This document shows positions 13,591-20,796 of a DNA stretch of 20,796 nt, one piece after another. The stretch's first letter is position 1, and each line of letters starts with the position of its first letter. The stretch is taken from contig CASEST010000033.1 of the NCBI GenBank assembly GCA_949290725.1, forward strand, positions 1-20,796, written 5' to 3'. The stretch is from an uncultured bacterium. GTDB lineage: Bacteria; Bacillota_I; Bacilli_A; RFN20; CAG-826. Made by a program: the position numbers and the translations under genes. The notes below the pieces were generated by a model. That model was not told the DNA's origin, made no database searches, and saw nothing but the letters and a program-made list of their open reading frames with translations.

Positions 13591-16524
13591 ATGAGTACTA
13601 TTGTAGATAAAATTTTCAGAGTTGATCAAAGAATTTTAAAAAAATATAGAAAGCAAGCAAAAAAAGTAGAAAGTTTTGCCGATGAAATGGCTGCTTTAAC
13701 TGATGAGCAATTGAAACATAAAACAGTTGAATTTAAAGAAAGGCTAGCCAATGGTCAAACTTTGGAAGATATAAAGTTTGAAGCTTTTGCTGTTTGTAGA
13801 GAAGCGGCAAAAAGAGTTTTAGGAATGTATCCTTTTGAAGTTCAAATTATTGGCGGTTTAATTCTCCATGATGGTGAAATCGCTGAAATGAAGACTGGTG
13901 AAGGAAAAACTTTAACTGAAACAATGCCTACTTATTTGAATGCATTAGAGGGAAAAGGCGTTCATATTGTTACTGTTAATGAATATCTTGCTCAAAGAGA
14001 TGCTCAAGAAATGGGTCAGATTTATCGCTGGCTTGGTTTAACAACTGGTGTTAATCTTCACGCTTTAACTAATCCTGAGAAGAAGGCTGCTCATGCTTGT
14101 GATGTTACTTATACAATTAACTCTGAATTAGGTTTTGACTATCTACGTGATAATATGGCTCCTACTGCAGGGCAAAGAGTTTTGAGAGGACTCAATTATG
14201 TTATCGTCGATGAAGCAGACTCTGTTTTGATTGATGAATCACGTACTCCTTTAATTATTTCAGGCGGCTCAAAAGCTAGCGCTTCAGCTTATCAAGTCGC
14301 TGATAGATTTGTTAAAATGTTAAAAAAATCTACACAAGTAGATGAAGATTATAAAAGAAAACATCCTGATTATGTACCAGATGGCGATTTTGAGATTGAT
14401 GTTAAAACTAAATCGGTAAATTTAACTGATAAGGGCGTTGATAAAGCCGAAAGAATGTTCGGTATTAGAAATTTATATGCCCCTCAATATCAAGAATTAG
14501 TACATAGAATTCACCAAGCTTTGAAAGCTAATTATATCATGAGTAGAGATGTTGAATATCTTGTTGATGAAAATAATGAGATTCAACTTATCGATCAATT
14601 TACTGGACGTGTTTTAAAAGGTAGAGAATATAGTGATGGGTTACATCAAGCTATTCAAGCAAAAGAAAATGTAGAAATTAAAGAAGAAACGGTTACTTTG
14701 GCAACAATCACTTATCAAAATTTCTTTAGATTGTTTAAAAAGTTATCTGGTATGACTGGTACTGCAAAAACTGAAGAAGAAGAATTCAATAAAATCTATA
14801 ATATGCGAGTTGTTTGTGTTCCAACAAATAAACCTGTAATTAGAAAAGACTTAAATGACTTAGTTTTTGCAAATAAACAAGCGAAAACAAAAGCTTTAAT
14901 TAGTGAAGTTAAAAAAGTCCATTCAACTGGCCAACCAATTTTAATTGGCACTCCATCGGTCGAAGCTTCAGAAGAAATTGCCCGTGAATTGGATAAGGCT
15001 GGCTTGAAATATGAAATGATTAACGCTAAAAATCACGCCCGCGAAGCAGAAATTGTAGCTAAAGCAGGTCAAAAAAATCAAATTACTCTTGCTACTAATA
15101 TGGCAGGTAGAGGTACTGATATTAAGTTGACTGATGAAACTAGAGCTTTAGGCGGATTATATGTATTTGGTTTTGAAAGACATGAATCAAGAAGAATTGA
15201 TAACCAATTAAGAGGTCGTAGTGGACGTCAAGGCGACCCTGGTACTTCTAGATTTTTCGTTTCTTTAGACGATGAATTAATGGTTCGTTTTGCTTCTGAT
15301 AGACTTAGAGCTATTTTCTCCTCTTATGGAGATGAAGCAATCGATATGAGAATGATGACAAATGCCATTACTAGTGCGCAAAAAAGAATTGAAGGCCAAA
15401 ATTTCGATGTTCGTAAAACATTACTTGATTATGATGACGTTTTAAGCAAACAAAGACATATTATGTATGCTAAACGTGATCAAATTTTATTTGCTAAAAA
15501 TATAAACGATCTTTTATTAGAGCAATTTAAAGATTGCGGTCAAGCTTTAGCAAAAAGAGCTATTAATAAAGATGATAAAAATGGCGGAATTGATGGAGCA
15601 TTATTAGAGAGAATTGTTACTCCTAGATTTTTGGCTGAAGGTATAATCAAGCCACAGTTATGGGACGAAACCAATCCTACAGATGCTGGTGAGGACATAA
15701 CTGATCTTTTATTAGATTCTTATAATTTAAAGAAAAAAGAGTGGGACAATCCTGAAGCTGTTGAGGATTTAGAAAGACGAATTACTTTAAGAGTTATTGA
15801 TCGTAACTGGACACAACAAATAGATAATATGACTAGATTTAGAGAATCTGTTTCTTTAAGAAGTTATGCGCAAACTAACCCATTGCAAGATTATGTTAAT
15901 GAAGGTTGGGCCTTATTTAGAGAGATGCTTGAAGTAATTTCTCTAGAAGTTGTCTTAAATTTATTGAACATGAGAATTCCTAAAAAAGAAGAAGTTAAAC
16001 AAGAATTTAATACTGAGTTAGATAAACAAGCTGCAATTAATGCTGAAAAAGTCAGCATTTCTGGAAATGTAAATATTTCAAAGGAAGCTATCGGTGTTTC
16101 TACTAATCTAATAAAACCTGATAGCACAAGACCTGACGTTAACTTGACTAATGGATCGGCTGATGAAACAGGTGAAAGAGTTGCTGAAGTTAAAAAGGTA
16201 AATAATAAAACACCACAAGAACTCATTAAGGAAAGAAGAGAACGTTTAGCGAAAGCTCGTAGACGCGTTGCGGCAAGTAAACCAGTTTTAGAACTTAAAC
16301 CTGATGTTGATAATAGTAAAGACAATCTTGATCAAGGTGAAGGAAAGGATGATGAACCTATTAATTTAAGTTCAAATGTTAAGCCTGAGAATGAAATAAA
16401 TGCGGATATAAATGTAGAAAAAACTGAAAATAAAGAAAAAGTAGCTTCTTTAAATATTTCTGATATTGATTCCGAAAAGAAAGCTGCTGATGAACACGAA
16501 TACGATGATATTCATACTAATTAA
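13591..16524 (+). CDS. secA: Preprotein translocase ATPase SecA
   Basis: SecA pushes preproteins through SecYEG using ATP. The 977-aa product has nucleotide domain 1 with Walker A MKTGEGKT (100-107) and DEAD at 207-210 (VIVDEADSVLIDESRTPLIISG). Then come the preprotein cross-linking region, LSGMTGTAKTEEEEF, domain 2 with TNMAGRGTDIKL and QLRGRSGRQGDPGTSRFFVSLDDELM, and the helical scaffold and wing domains. The last 130 or so residues are Lys/Glu/Asp-rich low-complexity sequence ending EHEYDDIHTN. The C-terminal zinc motif common in SecA (CPCGSGKKYKxCC-like) is absent. ATG 13591 follows AAGGA. prfB begins 6 nt after the stop, as in many Firmicutes where secA-prfB is an operon. Confidence 0.97.
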   Translation: MSTIVDKIFRVDQRILKKYRKQAKKVESFADEMAALTDEQLKHKTVEFKERLANGQTLEDIKFEAFAVCREAAKRVLGMYPFEVQIIGGLILHDGEIAEMKTGEGKTLTETMPTYLNALEGKGVHIVTVNEYLAQRDAQEMGQIYRWLGLTTGVNLHALTNPEKKAAHACDVTYTINSELGFDYLRDNMAPTAGQRVLRGLNYVIVDEADSVLIDESRTPLIISGGSKASASAYQVADRFVKMLKKSTQVDEDYKRKHPDYVPDGDFEIDVKTKSVNLTDKGVDKAERMFGIRNLYAPQYQELVHRIHQALKANYIMSRDVEYLVDENNEIQLIDQFTGRVLKGREYSDGLHQAIQAKENVEIKEETVTLATITYQNFFRLFKKLSGMTGTAKTEEEEFNKIYNMRVVCVPTNKPVIRKDLNDLVFANKQAKTKALISEVKKVHSTGQPILIGTPSVEASEEIARELDKAGLKYEMINAKNHAREAEIVAKAGQKNQITLATNMAGRGTDIKLTDETRALGGLYVFGFERHESRRIDNQLRGRSGRQGDPGTSRFFVSLDDELMVRFASDRLRAIFSSYGDEAIDMRMMTNAITSAQKRIEGQNFDVRKTLLDYDDVLSKQRHIMYAKRDQILFAKNINDLLLEQFKDCGQALAKRAINKDDKNGGIDGALLERIVTPRFLAEGIIKPQLWDETNPTDAGEDITDLLLDSYNLKKKEWDNPEAVEDLERRITLRVIDRNWTQQIDNMTRFRESVSLRSYAQTNPLQDYVNEGWALFREMLEVISLEVVLNLLNMRIPKKEEVKQEFNTELDKQAAINAEKVSISGNVNISKEAIGVSTNLIKPDSTRPDVNLTNGSADETGERVAEVKKVNNKTPQELIKERRERLAKARRRVAASKPVLELKPDVDNSKDNLDQGEGKDDEPINLSSNVKPENEINADINVEKTENKEKVASLNISDIDSEKKAADEHEYDDIHTN

Positions 16525-16530
16525 TTTTTC

Positions 16531-17665
16531 ATGACGGATTTATTATTTTTAAAAAGCGAAATTATTAAAAAGGGAGAGCTACTTAGGGTTCTTGGTGGCT
16601 CACTTTGACAACGAAAATATTAATAAGAGAATAGATGAAATTGATGCATTAACTCTAAAAGATGATTTCTATTCTAATCAACGTTTAGCAAAAAAAATAA
16701 TCGATGAGAAAAACGATTTAGTAGAAAAAAAAGAAACATTCCATACCTTAGTTAAGCAAATTGATGATTTAAAAACTTTTTCTGCCACTTTAAATATTAA
16801 CGATCTTGAATTAATTCAACTTTTAGAAGAGGAATGTAAAAAAATTTTTAGCAAGATTGATGAGTTGCGCATAAGCGTATTATTTTCCGAGGAATATGAT
16901 CATTTAAATTGTTTGCTTGAAATTCATCCTGGAGCCGGGGGAACGGAATCTTGCGATTGGAGCGAGATGCTATTAAGGATGTATGAACGTTTTGCCGAAA
17001 GAAAACATTTTAAATTTAAAGTTTTAGATTATTTACCTGGAGATGAAGTTGGCTTGAAATCAGTCACTCTTTTAATTGAGGGTAAAAATGCTTATGGATT
17101 ATTAAAAGGTGAAAAAGGTGTGCACCGTCTTGTTAGGATTTCTCCTTTTGATTCTAATAAAAGAAGACACACTTCTTTTGCAAGCGTTAATGTTGTTCCA
17201 CAATTTGATGATACAATAAATGTAGAGATTAATCCTTTGGACTTAAAGATAGACACCTATAGAAGCAGTGGTGCTGGCGGTCAAAATGTTAATAAAGTTG
17301 AAACTGCTGTTAGGATAACCCACTTACCTACAAACATAGTTGTTTCTTGCCAAATTGAGCGTACTCAACTTAAAAATAGAGAATTAGCGATGAGCATGCT
17401 AAAGAATAAGCTTTATGAGCTAGAACAACAACGTAAGAAAGAAAAACTAAATGGTATTATAGGTGAACAAAAAAATATAGAGTGGGGTTCTCAAATAAGA
17501 TCATATGTTTTTTGCCCATACACTTTAGTAAAAGACAATCGAACTAATTATGAAGAAGTTCAAATTGAAAAAGTTATGGATGGCGAAATTGATGGATTTA
17601 TTTATGCATATTTAGAAAAGGGAGTGAAAAATGAAAAAAATTTATGTGAATTTTGCAATGATTAG
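16531..17665 (+). CDS. prfB: Peptide chain release factor 2 (RF2), +1 programmed frameshift
   Basis: RF2 terminates at UAA and UGA. Translation starts at ATG 16531, 6 nt after the secA stop and without a Shine-Dalgarno, so probably by coupling. It reads 25 codons ending LRVLGGSL, then meets TGA at 16606-16608. A +1 shift on CTT continues in the frame beginning GAC at 16607 (DNENINKRIDEID), giving 377 aa. The join SL/D matches B. subtilis RF2 (RGSL/DLES). Functional motifs: SPF tripeptide anticodon (204-206) in VRISPFDSNKRRHTSFASV, and GGQ (249-251) in SSGAGGQNVNK. A frameshift-free TTG at 16592 lacks a ribosome binding site at usable distance. Low RF2 favours the shift, so the gene is autoregulated. 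It overlaps the next gene by 35 nt. Confidence 0.95.
16594..16609 (+). promoter_or_regulatory. prfB programmed +1 frameshift site
   Basis: GGTGG (16594-16598), a Shine-Dalgarno-like element, stands 4 nt before CTT-TGA-C (16603-16609), the canonical RF2 slip site. Ribosomes pausing at the UGA slip from CUU to UUU when RF2 is scarce. The site shows that UGA is a true stop codon in this organism. Confidence 0.93.
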
Positions 17666-18668
17666 GAGACAGACAGTTAAGATAATCTTAGTCTTAATAG
17701 GAACTTTTATCGTTGCTTTTGGCGCATCAATTTTTTTAGTTCCTTTTAATATAATTAGTGGCGGACTATCTGGATTGGGAATTATTTTAGTTAAATTTAT
17801 TCCAATTGATATTGATATTATTATCATGATTTTCACTTGGGGTCTTTTTATAATTGGGTTGATATTTTTAGGATTTAAATTTTCTTTAAAAACATTAATT
17901 TCTTCAATATTTTACCCATTATTTATGTCTTTAATTTTAAGAACTGGTATCGGTGATTATATTGTTTCTTTATTAATAAACGATGGCGTTACTATTTCTA
18001 CAACTAGTGGCGTTTTAGAATTAGTCGGATTAGAGAATTTAGAGATTGGTAGATTGTTGATTTGCGGCTTAATAGGCGGCGCTTTTACTGGTATTGGCTG
18101 CGGCATTACTTTTATTGGTGGCGGCTCAACAGGTGGGTTAGATATTCTAGCCTTTATACTCAATAAATTTACTGGTTTAAAAACCTCTACATCTGCTTTA
18201 GTTTTTGATGCTGGTATTGTAATAGTTGGCATTATCATTCAACTTGTTGAAGGATCTTCAACTGGGTTTCTTGCAGGATTAATTGGGATTTTTGCTGCGG
18301 TTTTATGCTCGATGATGATTGAATTTATTTATGTTAGACAAGCCGGAGCTTATTTTGCTGACATTATTACAAATAAAACCGAACAGCTTAAAGAGAAGGT
18401 TATTAAAGAGTTGGATAGAAGCGTAACTATTTATAAAGTAATAGGTGGGTTTACAAACGAAGAAAAGGATTTAGTTAGAATTGTTTTTTCTCGTTCAGAG
18501 TTATTAAAAATTAAAGATTTAATAGCTGAAATAGATAAAGATGCTTTCATGATTATTGGAGAGGTCAACTTAGTTAATGGTGAGGGCTTTTCACCTATTA
18601 AATCTAGTAAAGAAAACACACTTAAAACTTTAAAAGGTTTGGTCAATAAGGATAAAGATGGAAAATAG
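17631..18668 (+). CDS. YitT-family membrane protein (YitT + DUF2179)
   Basis: This 345-aa protein has several hydrophobic helices in its first two thirds: IILVLIGTFIVAFGASIFLV, IIIMIFTWGLFIIGLIFLGF, a glycine-rich stretch (GGAFTGIGCGITFIGGGSTGG), and VFDAGIVIVGIIIQLV. The GGGSTGGLDILAFILNK segment is a hallmark of the YitT/YvjA (UPF0750) family. A soluble C-terminal domain of about 100 residues (AYFADIITNKTEQLKEKVI to MIIGEVNLVNGEGF) fits DUF2179. Function of the family is not established. AAGGGAG 6 nt before ATG 17631 fixes the start, inside the end of prfB. In B. subtilis yvjA is also the neighbour of prfB, so synteny supports the YvjA subgroup. The end overlaps uvrB by 11 nt. Confidence 0.88.
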   Translation: MKKIYVNFAMIRRQTVKIILVLIGTFIVAFGASIFLVPFNIISGGLSGLGIILVKFIPIDIDIIIMIFTWGLFIIGLIFLGFKFSLKTLISSIFYPLFMSLILRTGIGDYIVSLLINDGVTISTTSGVLELVGLENLEIGRLLICGLIGGAFTGIGCGITFIGGGSTGGLDILAFILNKFTGLKTSTSALVFDAGIVIVGIIIQLVEGSSTGFLAGLIGIFAAVLCSMMIEFIYVRQAGAYFADIITNKTEQLKEKVIKELDRSVTIYKVIGGFTNEEKDLVRIVFSRSELLKIKDLIAEIDKDAFMIIGEVNLVNGEGFSPIKSSKENTLKTLKGLVNKDKDGK

Positions 18669-20640
18669 AGCATTTGAATTAGTTTCTTCTTTTAAACCAA
18701 CTGGTGACCAACCTGTGGCAATAAAAGAACTTGTAGAAGGGATTAATGAGAATAAGAAATTTCAAGTTTTATTAGGAGCAACAGGTACAGGCAAAACTTT
18801 TACTATGGCAAATGTCATCGCGAAAGTTAATAAACCTACTTTAATTTTAGTCCATAATAAAACTCTAGCAGGTCAGTTATATCAAGAAATGAAGGAACTA
18901 TTTCCTCACAATAGAGTTGAATATTTTGTTTCAAACTTTGATTTTTATCAGCCTGAAGCCTATGTAGTTTCAAGTGATACGTATATTGAAAAATCAGCAT
19001 TAATGAATGAAGAAATTGAAATGATGAGAGTCAGTGCTGTTAATTCTATTGTTTCAAGAAGAGATACGATTGTCGTAGCTTCAGTCGCTTCAATTTATGG
19101 ATTGACTGATCCTGAGGAATATAAAAAACTAGTCTTTGAAGTTAGAGTTGGTGAAGACATTGATATTAAAGAATTTTATAAAAAACTAGTTGATTCCCAA
19201 TATAAAAGGAATGATATAGACTTATCTCCAGGTAGATTTAGAGTAACCGGTGATAGCATTTCTATAATGGGTGCTGATAATAAGGATGACTATATTCGCC
19301 TTGAAATGTTTGGCGATACTGTCGATGGAATTTATAAATGTAATTACTTAACAGGCGAAATAATCGAATCCTATCAAGTTTATTCTTTTTTGCCAGCTTA
19401 TGACCATGCTTCGACAAAAGAAAGAATTGATCGCGCTTGTAAAAAGATTTTAGAAGAGTTAGATGAAAGAATTGCCTATTTTAAAGCTGAAGGCAAACTT
19501 TTAGAAGCAGAGCGTATTGAATTAAGGACTCGCCAAGATGTTGAATCCTTACAAGAGTTTGGAATGTGCCCTGGAATTGAGAATTATTCTCGACATATTG
19601 ATGGAAGAAAAGAGGGTGAAAAGCCGTTTTGTTTAATGGATTATTTTCCAAGAGATTATTTAATGATTATAGATGAATCTCATGCTACTATTCCTCAAAT
19701 TAGAGGGATGTTTAATGGAGACAGAAGTAGAAAATTAACGCTTGTTGAATATGGCTTTCGTTTGCCTTCTGCACTTGACAATAGACCTTTAAATTTTGAT
19801 GAGTTTGAGAGTGAATACAATCAAGTGATTTTTGACTCAGCCACCCCAGGGGATTATGAATTAGCAAAAGTAAATAACATTGTAAGCGAACAAATTATTC
19901 GTCCTACCGGTCTTTTAGATCCTAAGATCGAAGTTAGACCTTCAATGGGCCAAATTGATGACCTGCTTTTTGAAATTAATAATAATATCAAGAACAATGA
20001 AAGAGTAATGGTTGTTACTTTAACAATAAGGATGGCTGAAGATCTCACTAAATATTTAAAAGAAAAAGGAATTAAGGCGGTCTATTTGCATAGTGAATGC
20101 AAAACCTTAGAACGTAGTGAAATTATCTATCAATTAAGAAAAGGCAAGTATGATGTTTTGATTGGTATAAATCTTTTAAGAGAAGGCTTAGATATCCCTG
20201 AAGTCAGTTTAATTGCTATTTTAGATGCTGATAAAGAAGGTTTCTTAAGAAGTGAGAGAAGTTTGATTCAAGTTGTTGGCCGAGCTGCTCGAAATGAACA
20301 TGGTCGAGCTATTATGTATGCTGACGTAATTACTGAAAGCATGAATCATTGTATAAAAGAAACGGAAAGACGAAGAAACATACAAGAAAGATATAATGAG
20401 GAATATGGAATTATTCCTTCAACAATTATTAAACCAATCGTATCACCTATTCATGCTATAACCCATGAGGATAATAATTTAATAGGAAAACATGATAGCA
20501 GCGATAAATTAACTAAAAAGGAAATTGAAATTCGTATTAAACAGGTTGAAGCTGAAATGAAGAAAGCAGCAAAATTATTTGATTTTGAAAAGGCTATTGA
20601 GTTAAGAGAGATTCTTTTTGAATTAAAGCAAATGAAATAA
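18658..20640 (+). CDS. uvrB: Excinuclease ABC subunit B
   Basis: UvrB verifies DNA damage after loading by UvrA and then recruits UvrC in nucleotide excision repair. The 660-aa product has Walker A GATGTGKT (40-47) and the beta-hairpin region FYQPEAYVVSSDTYIEKSA with the clustered tyrosines. It also shows IASVASIYGL-type motif Ib (VVASVASIYGLTDPEEY), DYFPRDYLMIIDESHATIPQ (motif II region), INLLREGLDIPEVSLIAILDADKEGF (motif V), and QVVGRAARNEHGRAIMYAD (motif VI). The C-terminal UVR domain is about 620-655, AAKLFDFEKAIELREILFEL. Length is normal. It is coupled to the YitT gene by overlap. uvrA, which commonly follows uvrB, is not next; a different gene starts 37 bp on. Confidence 0.97.
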   Translation: MENRAFELVSSFKPTGDQPVAIKELVEGINENKKFQVLLGATGTGKTFTMANVIAKVNKPTLILVHNKTLAGQLYQEMKELFPHNRVEYFVSNFDFYQPEAYVVSSDTYIEKSALMNEEIEMMRVSAVNSIVSRRDTIVVASVASIYGLTDPEEYKKLVFEVRVGEDIDIKEFYKKLVDSQYKRNDIDLSPGRFRVTGDSISIMGADNKDDYIRLEMFGDTVDGIYKCNYLTGEIIESYQVYSFLPAYDHASTKERIDRACKKILEELDERIAYFKAEGKLLEAERIELRTRQDVESLQEFGMCPGIENYSRHIDGRKEGEKPFCLMDYFPRDYLMIIDESHATIPQIRGMFNGDRSRKLTLVEYGFRLPSALDNRPLNFDEFESEYNQVIFDSATPGDYELAKVNNIVSEQIIRPTGLLDPKIEVRPSMGQIDDLLFEINNNIKNNERVMVVTLTIRMAEDLTKYLKEKGIKAVYLHSECKTLERSEIIYQLRKGKYDVLIGINLLREGLDIPEVSLIAILDADKEGFLRSERSLIQVVGRAARNEHGRAIMYADVITESMNHCIKETERRRNIQERYNEEYGIIPSTIIKPIVSPIHAITHEDNNLIGKHDSSDKLTKKEIEIRIKQVEAEMKKAAKLFDFEKAIELREILFELKQMK

Positions 20641-20659
20641 CTCGCAAAACTAAAACTTA

Positions 20660-20668
20660 TGTTATAAT
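20660..20668 (+). promoter_or_regulatory. Extended -10 promoter of the right-edge gene
   Basis: TGTTATAAT contains a perfect TATAAT (20663-20668) preceded by TGn, an extended -10. No good -35 box stands 16-18 nt upstream. Transcription would start around 20674-20676, only a few bases before ATG 20678, so the message may be leaderless. Confidence 0.6.
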
Positions 20669-20677
20669 ATCTTAACT

Positions 20678-20796
20678 ATGTGGTACGATACACTTTATGA
20701 AGTATTAACCGCCATTAATAATGTTATTTTATATTTTATTGGTGTGCCTTTTTTATTACAACTCATTTACATGTGTCTTTTTTGGGTTAAAAAAAA
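20678..20796 (+). CDS. N-terminus of a membrane protein, possibly a family 2 glycosyltransferase (partial)
   Basis: The frame is open from ATG 20678 to the right edge (39 codons). It begins MWYDTLYEVLTAINNVILYF, then has a hydrophobic span (VILYFIGVPFLLQLIYMCLFWV) and a run of lysines. This single N-terminal helix with a basic stop-transfer is the usual opening of Firmicute membrane-bound family 2 glycosyltransferases, but no catalytic motif is within view, so the assignment is a guess from style. No Shine-Dalgarno is present. With TATAAT ending 9 nt before the ATG, translation may start on a leaderless mRNA. The gene is likely transcribed separately from uvrB. Confidence 0.55.
   Translation, partial: MWYDTLYEVLTAINNVILYFIGVPFLLQLIYMCLFWVKK

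Noticed and set aside
15891..16325. 144-codon open frame on the minus strand within secA
   Set aside because: It is antisense to a well-conserved gene, has no ribosome binding site, and its reading (Ser/Leu-rich) is the expected mirror of Lys/Glu-rich coding sequence.
17957..18238. 93-codon minus-strand frame inside the YitT gene, rich in proline and isoleucine
   Set aside because: It is a mirror of the Gly-rich membrane segments on the plus strand, with no ribosome binding site or recognisable motif.
1..20796. Mycoplasma-type genetic code (TGA = Trp), suggested by the AT-rich sequence
   Set aside because: prmC and tsaC terminate at TGA, Trp is TGG throughout, and RF2 with its TGA frameshift site is present.

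Overview
The window is a strongly AT-rich (about 30% GC by eye), tightly packed bacterial housekeeping region. Gene content and order point to a low-GC Bacilli-type Firmicute, possibly one of the small-genome lineages near the Mollicutes. That placement is inference. The code is the standard one for UGA: prmC and tsaC end in TGA, tryptophan is TGG, and prfB (RF2) is present with a classic TGA frameshift site. The Mycoplasma code is therefore excluded. I see no rRNA, tRNA, CRISPR array, insertion sequence or phage gene.

Left part, minus strand (1-8400). dnaX, ybaB, recR, tmk and holB form one close-packed operon running leftwards. ricT, rsmI and the start of a membrane sensor gene (cut by the window edge) form a second one. 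In Bacillus subtilis the same genes lie in one origin-proximal run (dnaX-yaaK-recR ... tmk ... holB-yaaT ... yabC). Here the run is interrupted between holB and ricT by an opposite-strand pair, glyA plus a GNAT acetyltransferase (2084-3839). A 363-bp intergenic stretch with a bidirectional terminator separates GNAT from holB.

Right part, plus strand (8597-20796). A first cluster is prfA-prmC-tsaC-rpiB, covering release factor 1, its methylase, the tRNA threonylcarbamoyl-adenylate synthase and a pentose-phosphate isomerase; it ends at a clear terminator. Next come comFA-comFC (DNA uptake), secA, prfB, a YitT-family membrane protein and uvrB, all overlapping or nearly so. The order comF...secA-prfB-yvjA...uvrB echoes B. 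subtilis. A final membrane protein gene starts at 20678 and leaves the window.

The genes serve translation termination and tRNA/rRNA modification (RF1, RF2, PrmC, TsaC, RsmI), replication and repair (DnaX, HolB, Tmk, RecR, YbaB, UvrB), secretion (SecA), one-carbon metabolism (GlyA) and DNA uptake (ComFA, ComFC). I found no undescribed multi-gene system. The points most worth a second look are: a comFA reading frame whose only well-placed start is ATA behind an 11-nt Shine-Dalgarno; a matched pair of parS-like palindromes at 1990 and 9860; the split of the dnaX-ricT run; a likely leaderless gene at the right edge; and a truncated 7TM sensor gene at the left edge.
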